DNA from: Streptomyces sp. CG 926 | Lineage (GTDB): Bacteria; Actinomycetota; Actinomycetes; Streptomycetales; Streptomycetaceae | Direction: 5' to 3' | DNA: 64,000 bases | Assembly: GCF_003148825.1 (NCBI RefSeq) | Contig: NZ_QGGZ01000017.1 | Location: forward strand, 80,183-144,182 | Shown here: positions 26,134 through 35,695 of the stretch, piece by piece | How the letters are laid out: each line of letters opens with the position of its first letter | How positions within the stretch are numbered: the stretch's first letter is position 1 | Program-made: the position numbers and the translations under genes | The notes under the pieces: model-generated | The model's input: only the letters and a program-made list of their open reading frames with translations | The model's database searches: none | What the model was told of the DNA's origin: nothing

Positions 26134-28026
26134 TCACCCCGCTGAAGACCGTGCCGCCGGCGGAGTGGGCTGCGCGGAACCCTGGAGGGCCAGCGCGGTC
26201 AGTACGACCAACGAGTCCGTCCAGCCCAGGGGCGCGACGGCGGACGGCAGGCCGGCCCCGTTCACCGTTTCGGGGAGCTCGCCCAGCCCGTTCCGCTTCG
26301 ACAGCACCCAGTCCAGCACCCGGCCCGCCTTCGCCGGCTCACCCGTACCGGCCCAGGCGAGCGCGAAGAAGGAGGTGCTGGCCGTCCACGCGTACGAACC
26401 CCAGCTGAAGGAGGGGTCGTTGCCGGGCGATACGCCGCCGTTCGGGAGCAGCAGCGCCCGGTAGGTGGAGTCCAGCGCCTCGCCGAGACCGGCCGGGGCG
26501 GCGTTGAACGGGGGCGCCATGAACGCCACCGCGCTGTCGCGGCCGTGCTCGCCGTCGACGGTCCGCTGGTACCCCAACGGGGCGAAGGAGGTGGCGATCG
26601 CCGCGGACAGCCGCCGGGCCGCCTCCCCCCAGCGCTCCGCGTCCGCGGTCGTCCCCAGCCGCGCGGCCAGGTCGGCCGCCGCGTTGAGCCCGGCCAGCAG
26701 GGGAGCCGCGGTCCCGATGTTGGCCGTCGTCGTGTCCAGTTCCCAGTAGTCCGGGGACGCCGGAGGCAGCCCGTCCGGGCCCAGGGAGCGAGCGGCGTGG
26801 TCGGCCGCCTCGCGCACCATCGGGTAGAGCGCGCGCAGCCGCTCGTCCCTTCCGTCGGCCGGCGCCGCCTGGTACCACTGCCAAGTCGCCCAGGGCACCC
26901 AGCCGTTGCCGTCCAGCTGCCACTTCCGCGCGTCCGGCGGCCCGCTGCCGTCCAGCTCGGTACGGGCCTCCCAGGTCCCGTCGGCCCGTTGGGTGAGCGC
27001 GTCGTAGCCCAGGATCCGGTACGCCTCCTCGTCGTGCCCGGTGGCGGCGAAGGCGGCCGCCGCGAACGCCCCGTCGCGGGGCCAGGAGTACTCCCACGCC
27101 GGCGCCCACGCCGCCGCGAAGGCCCCGTTGGGCTTCAGCAGCGCCCGCATCGACAGCAGGGCGCGCCGCGACGCTTCCCGCTGCGCGGCTGTGGCCCCCG
27201 GCACCCTGCCCGCCGCCAGCCACGCGCGGCTCTCCTCGACCTGCGCCAGCGCGCCCGGGTCGTCCGCCTCGACCACCGTCGACGCCGAGGCCCCGTCGGG
27301 CAGGTACCGCCACCGGCCGGAGGGCAGGCGCAGCACGTTGCTCCCCTCGACGTAGGAGGCGCCCACGGCGAAGGAGGGCAGGACGGCCTCGGTGGCGACC
27401 CGGTTGGTCAGCAACCCCGATGTCCGGGCGGCGAGGGCCGAGGTCGGTACGTAGCAGGGCTCGGTCTCGCCGCAGCGCTCGCTGCCGGTGGGATCGATGT
27501 GGAAGGCGAGCCGGGAGGTGTACGCGTGCCAGCCACCCCAGTACGCCCTGTCGTAGTTCCAGCTGGTCGACGAGCCGGGCACCGCGCGCGTGGTGCCGTA
27601 CCAGGCGATCGGCCCGCTCTCCGTGGTGCTCGCCTGGAGGTGCAGGTAGTAGGTGTCGCCCGCCGTGACGGCGGCGCTCAGCGGGAATTCGACCCAGCCG
27701 GCGCCGGCGCCGCCGAGCGCCGCGAGGTCCAGGGTCGTCGAGGCGATCACCGACCCCGCGTCCGCGCGGTCCCGGCGGACCTGCGCGGTCACGGTTCCCG
27801 TCGCCGCCCCGCTGCCCAGCCAGACGCTCACCCGGGAGAGCCGGGTGCTGTCCACCGTGAACTCCTGGGCCGCCGCGTTGTTCGTCGCCTTCAGGCCGAA
27901 CAGCGCGCTCTCGTGGTCGGCCTGGCCGTCGTAGGGCACGGCCGCCGCCGCGTGCGGGAGCGCGGCGGGCGCACCGGTCAGTGCCAGGCAGAGCACGCCG
28001 GGCAGCAAGGTCCTCGCGAACGCCAT
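26134..28026 (-). CDS. secreted GH15-like glycoside hydrolase (glucoamylase/glucodextranase type)
   Basis: 630 residues. The signal peptide is about 1-29 (LPGVLCLALTGAPAALPHAAAA). A beta-sandwich of about 150 residues follows (CBM-like, with YYLHLQASTTESGPIAWYG). An (alpha/alpha)6 barrel typical of family 15 fills the rest, with AWEYSWPRDGAFAAAAFAAT near 315-335, WQLDGNGWVPWATWQWY and SPDYWELDTTT. Such enzymes release glucose from alpha-glucans or process related sugars by inversion. The substrate and catalytic acids are not assigned. ATG 28026 follows GGAAGGGG. Confidence 0.8.
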   Translation of the reverse strand: MAFARTLLPGVLCLALTGAPAALPHAAAAVPYDGQADHESALFGLKATNNAAAQEFTVDSTRLSRVSVWLGSGAATGTVTAQVRRDRADAGSVIASTTLDLAALGGAGAGWVEFPLSAAVTAGDTYYLHLQASTTESGPIAWYGTTRAVPGSSTSWNYDRAYWGGWHAYTSRLAFHIDPTGSERCGETEPCYVPTSALAARTSGLLTNRVATEAVLPSFAVGASYVEGSNVLRLPSGRWRYLPDGASASTVVEADDPGALAQVEESRAWLAAGRVPGATAAQREASRRALLSMRALLKPNGAFAAAWAPAWEYSWPRDGAFAAAAFAATGHDEEAYRILGYDALTQRADGTWEARTELDGSGPPDARKWQLDGNGWVPWATWQWYQAAPADGRDERLRALYPMVREAADHAARSLGPDGLPPASPDYWELDTTTANIGTAAPLLAGLNAAADLAARLGTTADAERWGEAARRLSAAIATSFAPLGYQRTVDGEHGRDSAVAFMAPPFNAAPAGLGEALDSTYRALLLPNGGVSPGNDPSFSWGSYAWTASTSFFALAWAGTGEPAKAGRVLDWVLSKRNGLGELPETVNGAGLPSAVAPLGWTDSLVVLTALALQGSAQPTPPAARSSAG

Positions 28027-28651
28027 CTGTACAGCCCCTTCCTCCTCGACGGGCGCGCGGGGCCCAGGGGCCGGGGCGCCGAAAGCTGGACCCACCTTGC
28101 AGGCATCCGGCACCGGGAGGAGGGGAGTCGGGACGTGTCCCACCGGATCGGGCCGCAGCGACATCCGATCGTGTGACAGAAACAGCGGAGTGGGCCCGTT
28201 CGGGCGCATGCCGGCGGAAGCGGCGCTCGGCGGGCACGCCGGGGCGCGCGCGGGCGGACCGGGGCGCGCGACTGTGCGGATGCGCTTGCTCCGAAAGAAT
28301 TTCAGGGACCGCCTTGCACGATCGGGCCGGCTTTCCGATGGGGTGGTGATGGGAGCGCCTGGTGCTCCACGGCTGCCGGTTCGGGGGTAGGCACGCCGCC
28401 GTTGCTCATGATCCACTTGAAAGGTTCCGCGCCGACGTGAATGTTGCCGAGACGGCCGCCCTCGCGCTGTTAGTGATCACTGTCCGTCCTCTCGTCATCG
28501 ATGTGTTCAGGGCGCCCATGCGCCTACCGGGTGCGGGGGTACGGACGGGAACCGGCGGACCATCCGCCGGCCGCCGTGCCGCTCCCCGCGCCCGCCACCA
28601 TGAGGTCCCCGCCGCCCCCGCGTGCGGCGACGAACAGCTGGGGGGGAGCGT
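28027..28651. other. intergenic region between divergent genes; no gene seen
   Basis: About 0.62 kb holding the promoters of the GH15-like gene (minus) and the ECF sigma gene (plus). The perfect palindrome AGTGATCACT is at 28472-28481. ORFs here lack domains and ribosome sites. Confidence 0.4.
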
Positions 28652-29230
28652 ATGAGCGAAGGCGAATTCGATCCATCGGGGGACCAGGCGGTCTCCAGCG
28701 AACTGGCCGGCGTCCTACCGGTGGACTTCACCGCTTTCCACTCCCAGCAGCACCGTGCCTACCTGCGCTACGCCCACCTGCAGCTGGGAAACCCCAAGGA
28801 CGCCGAGGAAGTCGTCGACGACGTGTTCACCTTCCTGCTGAAGGTGTGGCGCCAGGCCCTGAAGGAGGCGAGCCTCCACGGCTTCGCCTGGGCGGTGCTG
28901 CGCGAGCACGTCGCAAGACGGCTGGCGGCCCTGGGCCGGCAGGTGGCCATGGTGGAGACGGCCTGGTTCGCAGCCCTGCGCCGTTCCTCCAGAGAACGGC
29001 TGGAACTGCTGGAGTCGAAGCTCGGGCTGTACGCGGCGATCGCGGGACTGTCCGAGCGGCAGTACGACGTGGTGCTGCTGGCCTTCCTGCTGGGCAACGA
29101 CTCCGACACGGTCGCCCGGATGATGGGGATCACCCCCGCGACGGTCCGCTCGCACATCCGCGGCGCACGCCGAACCCTGTCCCGCAAGCTCGGGGTGGAA
29201 TGGATCCCCGGAGAGGAGAAGGACCAGTGA
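28652..29230 (+). CDS. ECF-like RNA polymerase sigma factor
   Basis: 192 residues. Region 2 is around 30-75 (HRAYLRYAHLQLGNPKDAEE and VVDDVFTFLLKVWRQ). Region 4 is around 130-180 (LSERQYDVVLLAFLLGNDSD and TVARMMGITPATVRSHIRGA). The second helix-turn-helix is intact, so it should recognise a -35 element. The ATG at 28652 follows a G-rich ribosome site. The next gene starts inside its stop codon (GTGA), so the partner protein is made in step, as with an anti-sigma or co-regulator. Confidence 0.88.
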   Translation: MSEGEFDPSGDQAVSSELAGVLPVDFTAFHSQQHRAYLRYAHLQLGNPKDAEEVVDDVFTFLLKVWRQALKEASLHGFAWAVLREHVARRLAALGRQVAMVETAWFAALRRSSRERLELLESKLGLYAAIAGLSERQYDVVLLAFLLGNDSDTVARMMGITPATVRSHIRGARRTLSRKLGVEWIPGEEKDQ

Positions 29231-31038
29231 GCGACATGCCCCGCCACCGCGACATGCCGCTGTGCGAACTGGACGCGGCCCTTGCGGACGCGTCGGTACT
29301 CGCGGAGGAATACGCCGGATACGACGAGGGCGCGGCCCGTCGTCGGATCGCCCGCCGGATCGTCGCCGACCGCGCCCGCTCGGCGACCGGCACGACCGGC
29401 CCCCCCGGCGCCGCGACCCCGCCACCGCGGGGGCAGGCCACATCCACATCCACATCCCCCTTCGCCTTCGCCTTCGGGCCCGCGTTCGGCTCTCCGTTCG
29501 GGTCCTCTTTCGGGTCGTCCTTCGGGTCCGCTTTCGCACCCGTGGCGGCCGCCGACGACCTCGTCCTGGACGCCGCCTGCCACGTGCGCGCCGCCCGGGG
29601 GCTGGACGACCTCGCCTGGTGCCTCGTGGAGAGCCGGGCCTTCGCCGAACTCGCGCTCGACGTCGGCTCCTGGCCCCACGGCGCCGACTCGGCCCTGCTG
29701 TTCGGCTGCCTGCTCCACCTGGCCGACCGGATGGAGGGCGCCCAGTTCTGGTTCCAGTACGCGGCCGGGGCGGGCTCACGGACCGCCGCCCACTGCCTCT
29801 ACCTCCTCCACCTCGCCCGCGCCGAGGTCGTGACCGCCCGCCACTGGAAGCACCAGGCCCGGACCTTGCCCCCGGAAGAGCATCACCCGCCCCTGCCCCA
29901 ACTCCCCGAACACCTGGAAGAGGCCCTCGGAGCCTCGGTCATCTGGACCACCCCACCCATCACCACCCAGGACCTCACCGCCCTCACCACCGGACCCGGA
30001 GGCGCCGGTCGGCCCCCGTGCCGGCTCCCCGTACGGCTGCGCCAGGCGCTCCTGGCACGCCCCCGCAAGGAGCACCCCGACCTGGGGGAGATCGTCACCC
30101 CCGGCCCCCAGGTGGCGGTCGCCGTCGCCCAGCACGCCCGCCTCAACCCCCTGCACCTGACGGACCAGGCGAACGCCTGGGCCCTCGAAGCACTGAAACA
30201 GCCGCACCTGATCCACGCCGCCCGGAAGACCCCCGAAGGCCGCCCGGCGCCGGCCCCGTTGGAATCCGTCCACCAGGCACTGCGCGTGCTGGAAGTCGTC
30301 AACCGATATTCGGGGGGCGTCAACCTGACCCAGATCGCCCGGGAGACGGCGCTGCCGCAACTGGTCCTCGCCCGGGCCACGGAGCAGCTGATCCGCGCCA
30401 ACCTCGCCACCCCGATCGGACCGGACGCGTACGTCGCCGGCAACGCCCTTCTGCTACCCGAATCGGCGACCGGAGAAGGGCGCGGACACCTGCGCGAGAC
30501 CCTCGCCTGGGTGCGGGACGCCGTCGGCGCCGCCGTCTACGTCGCCCGCTACACCGACGGCGAGGTCGCCATCACCCAGTACGTCGACGGCCCAGCCGCA
30601 CCCGTGGTCGAGGAGTGGGTCGACTTCCGGGTCGCCGCCCACGCCTCGGCCGTGGGCAAGGCGCTCCTCACCCAACTCGACTACGACGACCGGAAGGACC
30701 ACCTCGCCCGCCACCGACTCACCCGGTTCACCCCCCACACCCTCACCGGCCAGCAGGACCTCTTCCACCAGCTCGACGACCGCCCGCCGAACGCTCCGCT
30801 CCTCGACCTGCAGGAGTACGCCATCGGCACGGTGTGCGCGGCGGTCCCGATCACCGCGGGCCCCAACGCGGAATGCGTGGCCCTGTCCATCCCGGTCCCC
30901 GACCCCGGTCGGCTGAAGCAGGCCGCCCGGATCCTGCAGAGCGAGGCGGCCGCGGTCTTACTGGCCCTGATCGTCGCCGGCAGCACCCCGTCCACGGTCC
31001 GTCGGCCGGAGGACACCATCCTGTCGCCGACCGCCTAG
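29227..31038 (+). CDS. large protein with an IclR effector-binding domain, sigma-factor partner
   Basis: About 603 residues. A short N-terminal segment (LCELDAALADASVLAEEYAG) resembles the start of sigma-associated proteins. It is followed by a Phe/Gly/Ser repeat run (units of PFGS/SFGS at about 80-100), a helical middle region and a C-terminal half like an IclR family regulator. That half has a winged-helix-like piece (VLEVVNRYSGGVNLTQIARE) and an effector-binding domain (VAAHASAVGKALL; GTVCAAVPI) near 460-595. The start overlaps the sigma stop by four bases. A role as a ligand-responsive partner of the sigma factor is inference from the coupling. It ends at a strong terminator. Confidence 0.78.
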   Translation: MSDMPRHRDMPLCELDAALADASVLAEEYAGYDEGAARRRIARRIVADRARSATGTTGPPGAATPPPRGQATSTSTSPFAFAFGPAFGSPFGSSFGSSFGSAFAPVAAADDLVLDAACHVRAARGLDDLAWCLVESRAFAELALDVGSWPHGADSALLFGCLLHLADRMEGAQFWFQYAAGAGSRTAAHCLYLLHLARAEVVTARHWKHQARTLPPEEHHPPLPQLPEHLEEALGASVIWTTPPITTQDLTALTTGPGGAGRPPCRLPVRLRQALLARPRKEHPDLGEIVTPGPQVAVAVAQHARLNPLHLTDQANAWALEALKQPHLIHAARKTPEGRPAPAPLESVHQALRVLEVVNRYSGGVNLTQIARETALPQLVLARATEQLIRANLATPIGPDAYVAGNALLLPESATGEGRGHLRETLAWVRDAVGAAVYVARYTDGEVAITQYVDGPAAPVVEEWVDFRVAAHASAVGKALLTQLDYDDRKDHLARHRLTRFTPHTLTGQQDLFHQLDDRPPNAPLLDLQEYAIGTVCAAVPITAGPNAECVALSIPVPDPGRLKQAARILQSEAAAVLLALIVAGSTPSTVRRPEDTILSPTA

Positions 31039-31073
31039 GACTCGTACAGGACCCGGCGAGGTCACGCAGGGGA

Positions 31074-31105
31074 GGGGCCCACCGCACCCGGGTGCGGTGG
31101 GCCCC
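31074..31105 (+). terminator. perfect 16-bp palindromic terminator
   Basis: GGGGCCCACCGCACCC is followed with no gap by its exact reverse complement, 36 bases after the stop of the IclR-domain gene. TTCG follows. Confidence 0.88.
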
Positions 31106-31170
31106 TTCGCCACCCACGGACGCGCGCCGCGCGGGATGCGGGCCCGCGCCCCGCGTGGGATAACGGCACC

Positions 31171-31905
31171 ATGCCGGAGTTCCCGACGGCCACGGCCGCC
31201 GAAATCAAGATCAGCTTCGCCGGGGTCGAGGCGAAGGCCGCCTTCGACGCGCTGGATCTCGACCGGGACGAGGGGCACCGGCGCGCCATCCATTTCTGGG
31301 ACGGGCCGCGGCGGGCGGCGGACGGCACGGTGACCCTGCCCCTGCTGGAGCGCGGCGTCATCCTGCGCCTGCGCCGGGACGACGAGGGACACGCAGCCGA
31401 GCGGGACACCGACCTGACCGTCAAACTGCGTCCTTGTCCGGTGCTGCCCGTGCCCTGGCGGCAGGCGAGGGAGGGCGCGGACTGGGAGTTCAGGATCGAG
31501 GAGGACCGGACCGGCCCGGCGTTCACGCCGGTCCTGTCGGCCTCGCTGGAGGCCGAGGGCGGCCCGCCCGAACTGCGGCTCGTCGAGCAGCAGCGGGACC
31601 TCCTGGACGCGGCCGGGCTGACCGAGGCCGACCTCGCCGACCTGACGGCGCTCGGCCCCGTACGCGCCGTGAAGTGGAAGCAGGACTGGGACGAGCTGCC
31701 CGGCAGCGTGGCGATCGAGGAATGGCGCACCGACGACGGCCTGCGCTTCCTGGAGGTCTCGGTGCGGTCGGACATCGCCGACGCCGCCGAGATCCAGGCA
31801 CGGCTCGAACAGGCCCTGCGGGAACGCGACATCACCCCGCCGCCATTCGGCGAGACCAAGACCCTGGCCGTCATGACCGCCTTGGCCCAGAACGCGCTCG
31901 CCTGA
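31171..31905 (+). CDS. CYTH-like domain protein
   Basis: 244 residues. The strand pattern and charges resemble the triphosphate-tunnel (CYTH) fold: EIKISF at the start, VILRLRRDDE, DLTVKLRPCP, VRAVKWKQDW, VAIEEWRT and FLEVSVRSD supply alternating Lys/Arg and Glu residues for a tunnel. CYTH enzymes hydrolyse triphosphates or make cyclic AMP. The first motif is shorter than the classic ExExK, so function is uncertain. It is a stand-alone gene, convergent with the HAD phosphatase three bases away. Confidence 0.6.
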   Translation: MPEFPTATAAEIKISFAGVEAKAAFDALDLDRDEGHRRAIHFWDGPRRAADGTVTLPLLERGVILRLRRDDEGHAAERDTDLTVKLRPCPVLPVPWRQAREGADWEFRIEEDRTGPAFTPVLSASLEAEGGPPELRLVEQQRDLLDAAGLTEADLADLTALGPVRAVKWKQDWDELPGSVAIEEWRTDDGLRFLEVSVRSDIADAAEIQARLEQALRERDITPPPFGETKTLAVMTALAQNALA

Positions 31906-31908
31906 CGC

Positions 31909-32574
31909 CTACGAAGTGCTCGCCGTGCCCGCGGCGATGAGGCCGGGCAGGTCGCGCATGTCGTGGAAGACGACGGTGCCGGCGCCCTCGAGCCGTTCCG
32001 CCCGGGTCGGTCCACCCGCGTAGCCGAAGGCCCGCATGCCGGCGGCGCGGGCGGCCTCGACACCGGGGCGGCTGTCCTCGACCACCACGCACGCCGCCGG
32101 GTCGACGCCCATCCGCTGCGCGGCGTACAGGAACAGGTCCGGGGCCGGCTTGCCGCGGCGGACCTCGGTGGCGCTGTAGATGCGGCCCTCGAAGTGCCCG
32201 TAGAGGCCGGTGCGGCCGAGGGTGTGACGCATCTTCTCGTGCGAGCCGCTGGAGGCGACGCAGGTCGGCAGGGTGATCGCGGCGAGCGCCTCGGGCAGCC
32301 CCTCGACGGCGGACAACCCGGCGTCCACCGCCTCGCGGTGCCGCTGCTCGAAGAGCTCCCGCCAGACGCCGGCCGTCTCGTCCCCGACCCGGAGCGCGAT
32401 GTCCTCGTGGATGGAGGCGCTGGAGCGCCCGACGAAGCGCTCCAGGACCTCGTCCTCGGTGAGCGGCCAGCCCAGCTCCGCCCCCAACGCGACCTGGAGG
32501 GGCAGCGCGATGCGTTCGGTATCGACGAGCACCCCGTCGCAGTCGAATATCACCAGTTCAATCGGCTTGATCAT
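31909..32574 (-). CDS. HAD-superfamily hydrolase (phosphoglycolate/beta-phosphoglucomutase-like)
   Basis: 221 residues. Motif I is FDCDGVLVDTE (nucleophile Asp10 and acid/base Asp12). The cap domain is about 17-85. Motif II is ASSGSHEKM, motif III is RRGKPAPDLF, and motif IV is VVVEDSRPG. All four motifs are intact, so it is likely an active phosphatase or mutase on a small sugar phosphate. Substrate is not predicted. The start codon ATG is followed by IKPIELVIFD; the ribosome site is weak. It lies downstream of the alkylsulfatase gene in the same direction, 29 bases away, and may be co-transcribed. Confidence 0.88.
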   Translation of the reverse strand: MIKPIELVIFDCDGVLVDTERIALPLQVALGAELGWPLTEDEVLERFVGRSSASIHEDIALRVGDETAGVWRELFEQRHREAVDAGLSAVEGLPEALAAITLPTCVASSGSHEKMRHTLGRTGLYGHFEGRIYSATEVRRGKPAPDLFLYAAQRMGVDPAACVVVEDSRPGVEAARAAGMRAFGYAGGPTRAERLEGAGTVVFHDMRDLPGLIAAGTASTS

Positions 32575-32603
32575 TCCCGCAGCATAGAGGCCGACCCGGG
32601 GCG

Positions 32604-34496
32604 TCAGGGGGTGACGATGGGGAAGTCCGGGTCGGGGGAGTCGAGGTAGGCGAAGAGTTCGGCGACGACCGCCGGATCGCCGTCGAGGGCCACGTCCTCG
32701 CGCCGTAGGAGGTCGGCCGGCGGCAGGGCGCCGAGCAGGAGCCCGCGCAACAGCGGTTCGCCGAGCACGAGGACGGCGTGCGGCCGACCGGCCGCGGGGT
32801 TGTCCCCACGGACTCCGGTCAGTACGCCGTTGCCCAGCCGCAGCGTCAGCGGGTCCGAGTCGGGCAGCACGAACCGGACGGCGACGTCCGCGTGCCAGGC
32901 CCGCGGCCCGTCGATCCGTACGGCGAGGGAGTCCACGAGCTGGTCCAGGCTCAGGGCGGCCAGCACGTCCGGGGAGGCGACGGTGGCCGGGGTCCCGACA
33001 TGCTCGCCGCGCAGTTCCTGGGCGCCGGTGAGGTAGAAGTTGCGCCAGGTGCCGTTCTCGGCGCCGTAGCCGAGCTGCTCCAGGGCGTCGGCCTGCAACT
33101 CCCGGGCCCGCGCGTTCGAGGGGTCGGCGAAGACGACGTGGTCGACCACCTGGGCCACCCAGCGGAAGTCGCCCTGTTCGAAGGAGGACCGGGCACGGCG
33201 CAGGACCTCCTCCGCACCGCCCATGAACTCGACGTACCGGCGGGCCGCCGCCACCGGCGGGTGTTGCCACAGGAGCGCCGGGTTCCCTTCGAACCAGCCC
33301 ATGTACCGCTGGTAGACGGCCTTGACGTTGTGGCTGACCGATCCGTAGTAGCCGTGGGTGTGCCAGGCGGCCTCCAGCGCCGGCGGCATGCGCAGCGACT
33401 CGGCGATCTCGGCCCCCGTCCACCCCTGGTTGAGCAGCCGCACCGTCTGGTCGTGGAGGTAGGCGTACAGGTCTCGCTGCTGCGTCAGGTACGACATGGC
33501 CCGCTCACGGCCCCACGTGGGCCAGTGATGGGAGGCGAAGACGACGTCGCACTCGTCGCCGAACAGGGCGATGGACTCGGTGAGGTACGTGGCCCAGGCG
33601 TGCGGGTCGCGTACCAGGGCGCCGCGGAGGGTCAGCAGGTTGTGGAGGGTGTGGGTGGCGTTCTCGGCCATGCACAGCGCCCGGTGGTCGGGCAGCAGCA
33701 GGTTGAACTCGGCCGGAGCCTCGGTGCCCGGGGTGAGCTGGAAGACCATGCGCACGCCGTCGACGGTCTCCTCCTGACCGGTACGGGTGATGTCGACGGT
33801 CGGCGGGATCAGCGTCACCCGGCCGGTCGAGGTGGTCTGGCCCAGGCCCGCGCCGACCTGGCCGCGCGGGCCCTTGGGCAGGCCGGCCCCGTACATGTAC
33901 CCCGCACGGCGGGCCATCGCGGTGCCGGCGTAGACGTTCTCGCTGACCGCGTGTTCCAGGAAGCCCTCGGGAGCCAGTACCGGGACTCGGCCCGCGTCGA
34001 CCTCGGCCTGGGTGGTGACCCCCTTGACGCCGCCGAAGTGGTCGGCGTGGCTGTGGGTGTAGAGCACGCCGGTGACCGGCCGGTCCCCACGGTGGGCCCG
34101 GTACAGGGCGAGGGCCGCGGCCGCCGTCTCCTCGCTGATCAGCGGGTCGATCACGACGACGCCGCGTTCGCCCTCGACGAGGGTCATGTTCGACAGGTCC
34201 AGGCCGCGCACCTGGTACACGCCGTCGACGACCCGGAAGAGGCCTTGGAGGGCGACGAGGCGGCTCTGGCGCCAGAGGCTGGGATGGACGGTGTCCGGGA
34301 GGTCCCCGTTGAGGAAGGCGTAGGCGTCGCCGTCCCACACGACGTTCCCGTCCTCGGCCGTGATCACGCAGGGCTCCAGGGCGGCGACGAAGCCGCGCGT
34401 GGCGTCGTCGAAGTCGGCGCGGTCGGCGAAGGCGTCGCTGTCGCGCGCTGCTCGGTGAGCGGCTCGGGAGGCGTCGTGACCGGGGCCGTTCTCCAT
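32604..34496 (-). CDS. alkyl/aryl sulfatase, SdsA1/BDS1 family (metallo-beta-lactamase fold)
   Basis: 630 residues. The MBL domain has LYTHSHADHFGG (metal-binding His/Asp) at about 160-171 and DLSNMTLVEGERGVVVIDPL, the family signature. Next come AENATHTLHN and SHHWPTWG with further ligands, a helical dimerisation domain (about 390-510), and a C-terminal SCP2-like lipid-binding domain (about 520-630, with LTLRLGNGVLTG). Such enzymes hydrolyse SDS and other primary or secondary alkyl sulfates. No clear signal peptide is seen, so it is probably cytoplasmic. The ATG at 34496 has GGAGG upstream. Confidence 0.92.
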   Translation of the reverse strand: MENGPGHDASRAAHRAARDSDAFADRADFDDATRGFVAALEPCVITAEDGNVVWDGDAYAFLNGDLPDTVHPSLWRQSRLVALQGLFRVVDGVYQVRGLDLSNMTLVEGERGVVVIDPLISEETAAAALALYRAHRGDRPVTGVLYTHSHADHFGGVKGVTTQAEVDAGRVPVLAPEGFLEHAVSENVYAGTAMARRAGYMYGAGLPKGPRGQVGAGLGQTTSTGRVTLIPPTVDITRTGQEETVDGVRMVFQLTPGTEAPAEFNLLLPDHRALCMAENATHTLHNLLTLRGALVRDPHAWATYLTESIALFGDECDVVFASHHWPTWGRERAMSYLTQQRDLYAYLHDQTVRLLNQGWTGAEIAESLRMPPALEAAWHTHGYYGSVSHNVKAVYQRYMGWFEGNPALLWQHPPVAAARRYVEFMGGAEEVLRRARSSFEQGDFRWVAQVVDHVVFADPSNARARELQADALEQLGYGAENGTWRNFYLTGAQELRGEHVGTPATVASPDVLAALSLDQLVDSLAVRIDGPRAWHADVAVRFVLPDSDPLTLRLGNGVLTGVRGDNPAAGRPHAVLVLGEPLLRGLLLGALPPADLLRREDVALDGDPAVVAELFAYLDSPDPDFPIVTP

Positions 34497-34709
34497 CGCG
34501 TGAGCCTCCTCGGGCGGTACTCCTGGACCGGCCCCGACCGCCCTCGACCGGACCGGGCGAGGGCCCACGGCGGGCGCGGCCGCTCTCCACACCTTCGCCC
34601 GGTGGTACCCCGCCCGCCCGGCGCGCACCGCCGTCCGGGTGAACGCGGGTCGGGTCGGCGATCGCCGACGCCGTCCGCGGCGGCCGCACCGAAACGTGGT
34701 GCGTGCGCC

Positions 34710-34740
34710 TTGACCGGAAGGCTCTACCTATCGGTAACTT
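34710..34740 (+). promoter_or_regulatory. candidate promoter/operator upstream of the dienelactone hydrolase
   Basis: TTGACC at 34710 and an inverted repeat TACC-N4-GGTA at 34725-34736 lie between divergent genes, 45-70 bases before the hydrolase start. The inverted repeat may be an operator, but no adjacent regulator gene is present. Spacing to a -10 is not ideal. Confidence 0.35.
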
Positions 34741-34780
34741 GACCTCGTCCAGGAGAGAGCCGTCGGAAGGGGCCAGGCGC

Positions 34781-35626
34781 GTGGCAGACCACGACCTGAG
34801 CGGGTTCGAGAAGAGCACGTTCACCCACGACGGCGCCACCCGCCGGATCCTGCGCCGGGGCACGGGCCCCGCGGTGATCGTCATGGCGGAGATCCCGGGC
34901 ATCACCCCCAAGGTCCTCGCGTTCGCCGAGCAGGTCGCTGCGGCGGGCTGTACGGCCGTACTCCCGGTGCTCTTCGGCGAACCCGGCCGTGACGCGGATT
35001 CCGGCACGGTCGGCCTGCCGAGCGCCGGCCGCTACATGGCCTCGTCGCTGTGGAAGGTGTGCGTGAGCCGTGAGTTCACCCTGCTGGCCACGGGGCGCAG
35101 TTCGCGCGTCGTGGGGTGGCTGCGCGCCCTGGCAGCCGCCGAACACGAGCGCTGCGGCGGTCCCGGGGTCGGCGCCGTCGGGATGTGCCTGACCGGTGGA
35201 TTCGCCCTGGCGATGGCCACGGACCCGCGCCTCGTCGCCCCCGTGCTGTCCCAGCCGTCACTGCCGCTGGCCTGCACCGCGAGCCGTGCGGGCACCATCG
35301 ACATCAGCCCCGAGGACCTCGCGGTCGTCCGCGGGCGGTGCGAGCGCGAGGGGCTCCAGGTCCTCGGGCTGCGCTTCCGGGGTGACCGGCTCGTCCCGGG
35401 CGACCGGTTCGCCCACCTCCGCCGGGAACTCGGTGACGCCTTCGTCGCCGTCGAGCTGGACGGGAGCGCGGCGAATCCGCAGAGCGCCCTCGCGCCGCAC
35501 TCCGTCCTGACGGAACACCTCATCGACGAACCGGGGCAGCCCACCCGGCAGGCGCTCGACACCGTCCTCGACCTCTTCCGCACCCGGCTGCTGGGGGAAC
35601 GGGAACGGCCCGCCCCCGCCGTCTGA
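34781..35626 (+). CDS. dienelactone hydrolase family protein
   Basis: 281 residues, alpha/beta hydrolase. The nucleophile elbow is GAVGMCLTGGFALAM, with the Cys typical of dienelactone hydrolases. The oxyanion region is VIVMAEIPGITPKVLAFAEQ, and a late His in LAPHSVLTEHL is a candidate for the triad. Family members open lactones in chloroaromatic degradation; many actinobacterial ones have unknown esters as substrate. The GTG at 34781 is chosen because GGAAGGGG precedes it. It is divergent from the alkylsulfatase. Confidence 0.83.
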   Translation: MADHDLSGFEKSTFTHDGATRRILRRGTGPAVIVMAEIPGITPKVLAFAEQVAAAGCTAVLPVLFGEPGRDADSGTVGLPSAGRYMASSLWKVCVSREFTLLATGRSSRVVGWLRALAAAEHERCGGPGVGAVGMCLTGGFALAMATDPRLVAPVLSQPSLPLACTASRAGTIDISPEDLAVVRGRCEREGLQVLGLRFRGDRLVPGDRFAHLRRELGDAFVAVELDGSAANPQSALAPHSVLTEHLIDEPGQPTRQALDTVLDLFRTRLLGERERPAPAV

Positions 35627-35695
35627 CCTGACCGGACCTGACCTGACCGGACCTGACCGGAGCCGACCTGACCGGACCGGACGGGACCGGGGACC
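35627..35695. repeat. short tandem repeats of GACCTGACCG
   Basis: Just after the hydrolase stop, imperfect copies of a 10-bp unit GACCTGACCG run for about 65 bp, decaying into GGACCGG-type units. Non-coding. Confidence 0.75.

Noticed and set aside
28472..28481. Palindrome AGTGATCACT as an operator
   Set aside because: A 10-bp palindrome alone is expected by chance; no regulator gene or second copy nearby.
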